Below are positions 5,259 through 5,750 of a stretch of DNA of 5,750 bases, piece after piece. The notes under the pieces were generated by a model, which saw nothing but the letters and a program-made list of their open reading frames with translations, was not told the origin of the DNA and made no database searches. The position numbers were made by a program, and so were the translations under genes. The first letter of the stretch is position 1; each line of letters begins with the position of its first letter. Origin of the DNA: CAYLJO01 sp964383905 (GTDB lineage: Bacteria; Acidobacteriota; Blastocatellia; Pyrinomonadales; Pyrinomonadaceae); NCBI GenBank assembly GCA_964383905.1, contig CAYLJO010000314.1:1-5750 (forward strand), written 5' to 3'.

Positions 5259-5485
5259 TGTCTTCACTCGCGCAGCAGGCGCTCGACCTTGCGACCACGG
5301 TCCAGCAGCGGCTTTCGGCCGGCGGCGATCCGGTGACGAAGCAAAACCTCTCGGACATTGCTTCGGCGGTGCAACTGCTTGCGGAAAACGTCCTGGGCGG
5401 TACGCCTTCGACCGACTCGCCGGACATGAGCGCAACGCAGACCGACGTTTCAATCAACACCCCCGTCGTAAGCGACGGTCAATGA
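5258..5485 (+). CDS. Small helical, acidic hypothetical protein, 75 aa
   Basis: No family recognised. ATG 5258 overlaps the preceding TAA (TAATG), with GAGG (5247-5250) 7 bases upstream. The first 47 or so residues are likely helical (SSLAQQALDLATTVQQRLSA, then LSDIASAVQLLAENVL), with hydrophobic residues spaced as in a short helical hairpin or coiled coil. The rest, from about residue 48, is Ser/Thr/Asp/Pro-rich and probably disordered. The net charge is negative, and Lys and Arg are scarce. It may form an oligomer or bind a partner through the helices; the role is unknown. An acidic small protein directly before a strongly basic one could be a partner pair, but this is inference. Confidence 0.75.
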   Translation: MSSLAQQALDLATTVQQRLSAGGDPVTKQNLSDIASAVQLLAENVLGGTPSTDSPDMSATQTDVSINTPVVSDGQ

Positions 5486-5500
5486 TGGCGCGGTGATGCC

Positions 5501-5692
5501 GTGCCGTTACGTCCAGGCGCTCCCGTAAGTACGTCGATGCATGAGCTTCGTCATGGTAAGCAGTACGCCAAGACGAAGAAGAAGTTCGGCAAGAAGAAGG
5601 CTCGAAAACAAGCCCTCGCGATCGCGCTGAAAAACGCGCGCACGCCAGCCCGTAAGCGGCCGAAGCGTCACGCGAAGAAGGCGAAGAAGTAG
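5501..5692 (+). CDS. Small, very basic DUF6496-like protein, 63 aa
   Basis: The core from residue 13 is MHELRHGK, then RKQALAIALKNAR at 35-47. It resembles small proteins annotated DUF6496, in which an MHE-F-x-x-G start is followed by a Lys-rich stretch and an RKQAIAIAL-x-x-A helix. Twenty-three of 63 residues are Lys or Arg and only one is acidic. The C-terminal tail (RKRPKRHAKKAKK) suggests nucleic acid binding. The function of the family is not known to me. The GTG at 5501 has only a weak GGTGAT upstream, and an in-frame ATG at 5537 would start directly at MHE. I keep 5501 because family members commonly have residues before MHE, but the start is uncertain. The stop overlaps the next GTG (TAGTG). 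Together with the 43-residue gene it makes two basic small proteins in this module. Confidence 0.7.
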   Translation: MPLRPGAPVSTSMHELRHGKQYAKTKKKFGKKKARKQALAIALKNARTPARKRPKRHAKKAKK

Positions 5693-5750
5693 TGGCGGTT
5701 CCAACCGGCCTTAGTGGTGCGGCGGCGGTTTCGCTCGTCCAGCAGTATTC
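5692..5750 (+). CDS. N-terminal start of a downstream gene (partial)
   Basis: GTG 5692 overlaps the preceding TAG and opens a frame to the window edge: MAVPTGLSGAAAVSLVQQY. AAGG at 5678-5681 lies 10 bases upstream. Only 19 residues are visible, too few for assignment; a head-tail connector or tail gene would be expected here, by phage gene order only. Confidence 0.5.
   Translation, partial: MAVPTGLSGAAAVSLVQQY

Noticed and set aside
1..5750. tRNA genes, CRISPR repeats, insertion sequences, attachment sites or toxin-antitoxin/defence genes
   Set aside because: None seen by reading the sequence on both strands; the content is an ordinary run of phage head genes.

Overview
This window looks like part of the head (virion) module of a tailed double-stranded DNA phage or prophage. 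All genes are on the plus strand, tightly packed, often with overlapping stop and start codons, and G+C-rich (roughly 60% by eye). The anchor is a 339-residue protein with the features of an HK97-fold major capsid protein. A 438-residue, partly acidic, coiled-coil protein in the usual scaffold position lies before it, and a probable capsid decoration protein lies shortly after it. No integrase, tRNA, CRISPR array, insertion sequence or defence gene was seen. The host cannot be named from this sequence; G+C content and sigma70-like promoter elements suggest only a G+C-rich bacterium.

Layout. (1) 1-735: the tail of an upstream gene (possibly portal, from position only), a proline-rich 155-residue protein, a 43-residue extremely basic protein with a very strong ribosome binding site, then a perfect 10-bp terminator-like hairpin. 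(2) 753-2069: the scaffold candidate. (3) 2066-2272: a regulatory block. A near-consensus sigma70 promoter overlaps the scaffold stop codon, a palindrome fills its spacer, and a long hairpin begins at the predicted transcript 5' end. (4) 2273-5750: major capsid protein, a 74-residue protein, the decoration candidate, a GC-rich hairpin, a 246-residue protein of unknown family, an 86-residue protein, a 75-residue protein, a basic 63-residue DUF6496-like protein, and the start of another gene.

How it may work together. Scaffold and capsid proteins would build the procapsid, and the decoration candidate would bind the expanded shell. The promoter before the capsid gene would give this abundant protein and its followers their own high-level transcription, separate from the scaffold gene, which sits behind a terminator-like hairpin. 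The two very basic small proteins may contact DNA, but this is inference from composition. No clearly new system is evident. The most interesting points are the regulatory block before the capsid gene, the short basic gene at 550-681, and the unassigned proteins after the capsid gene.
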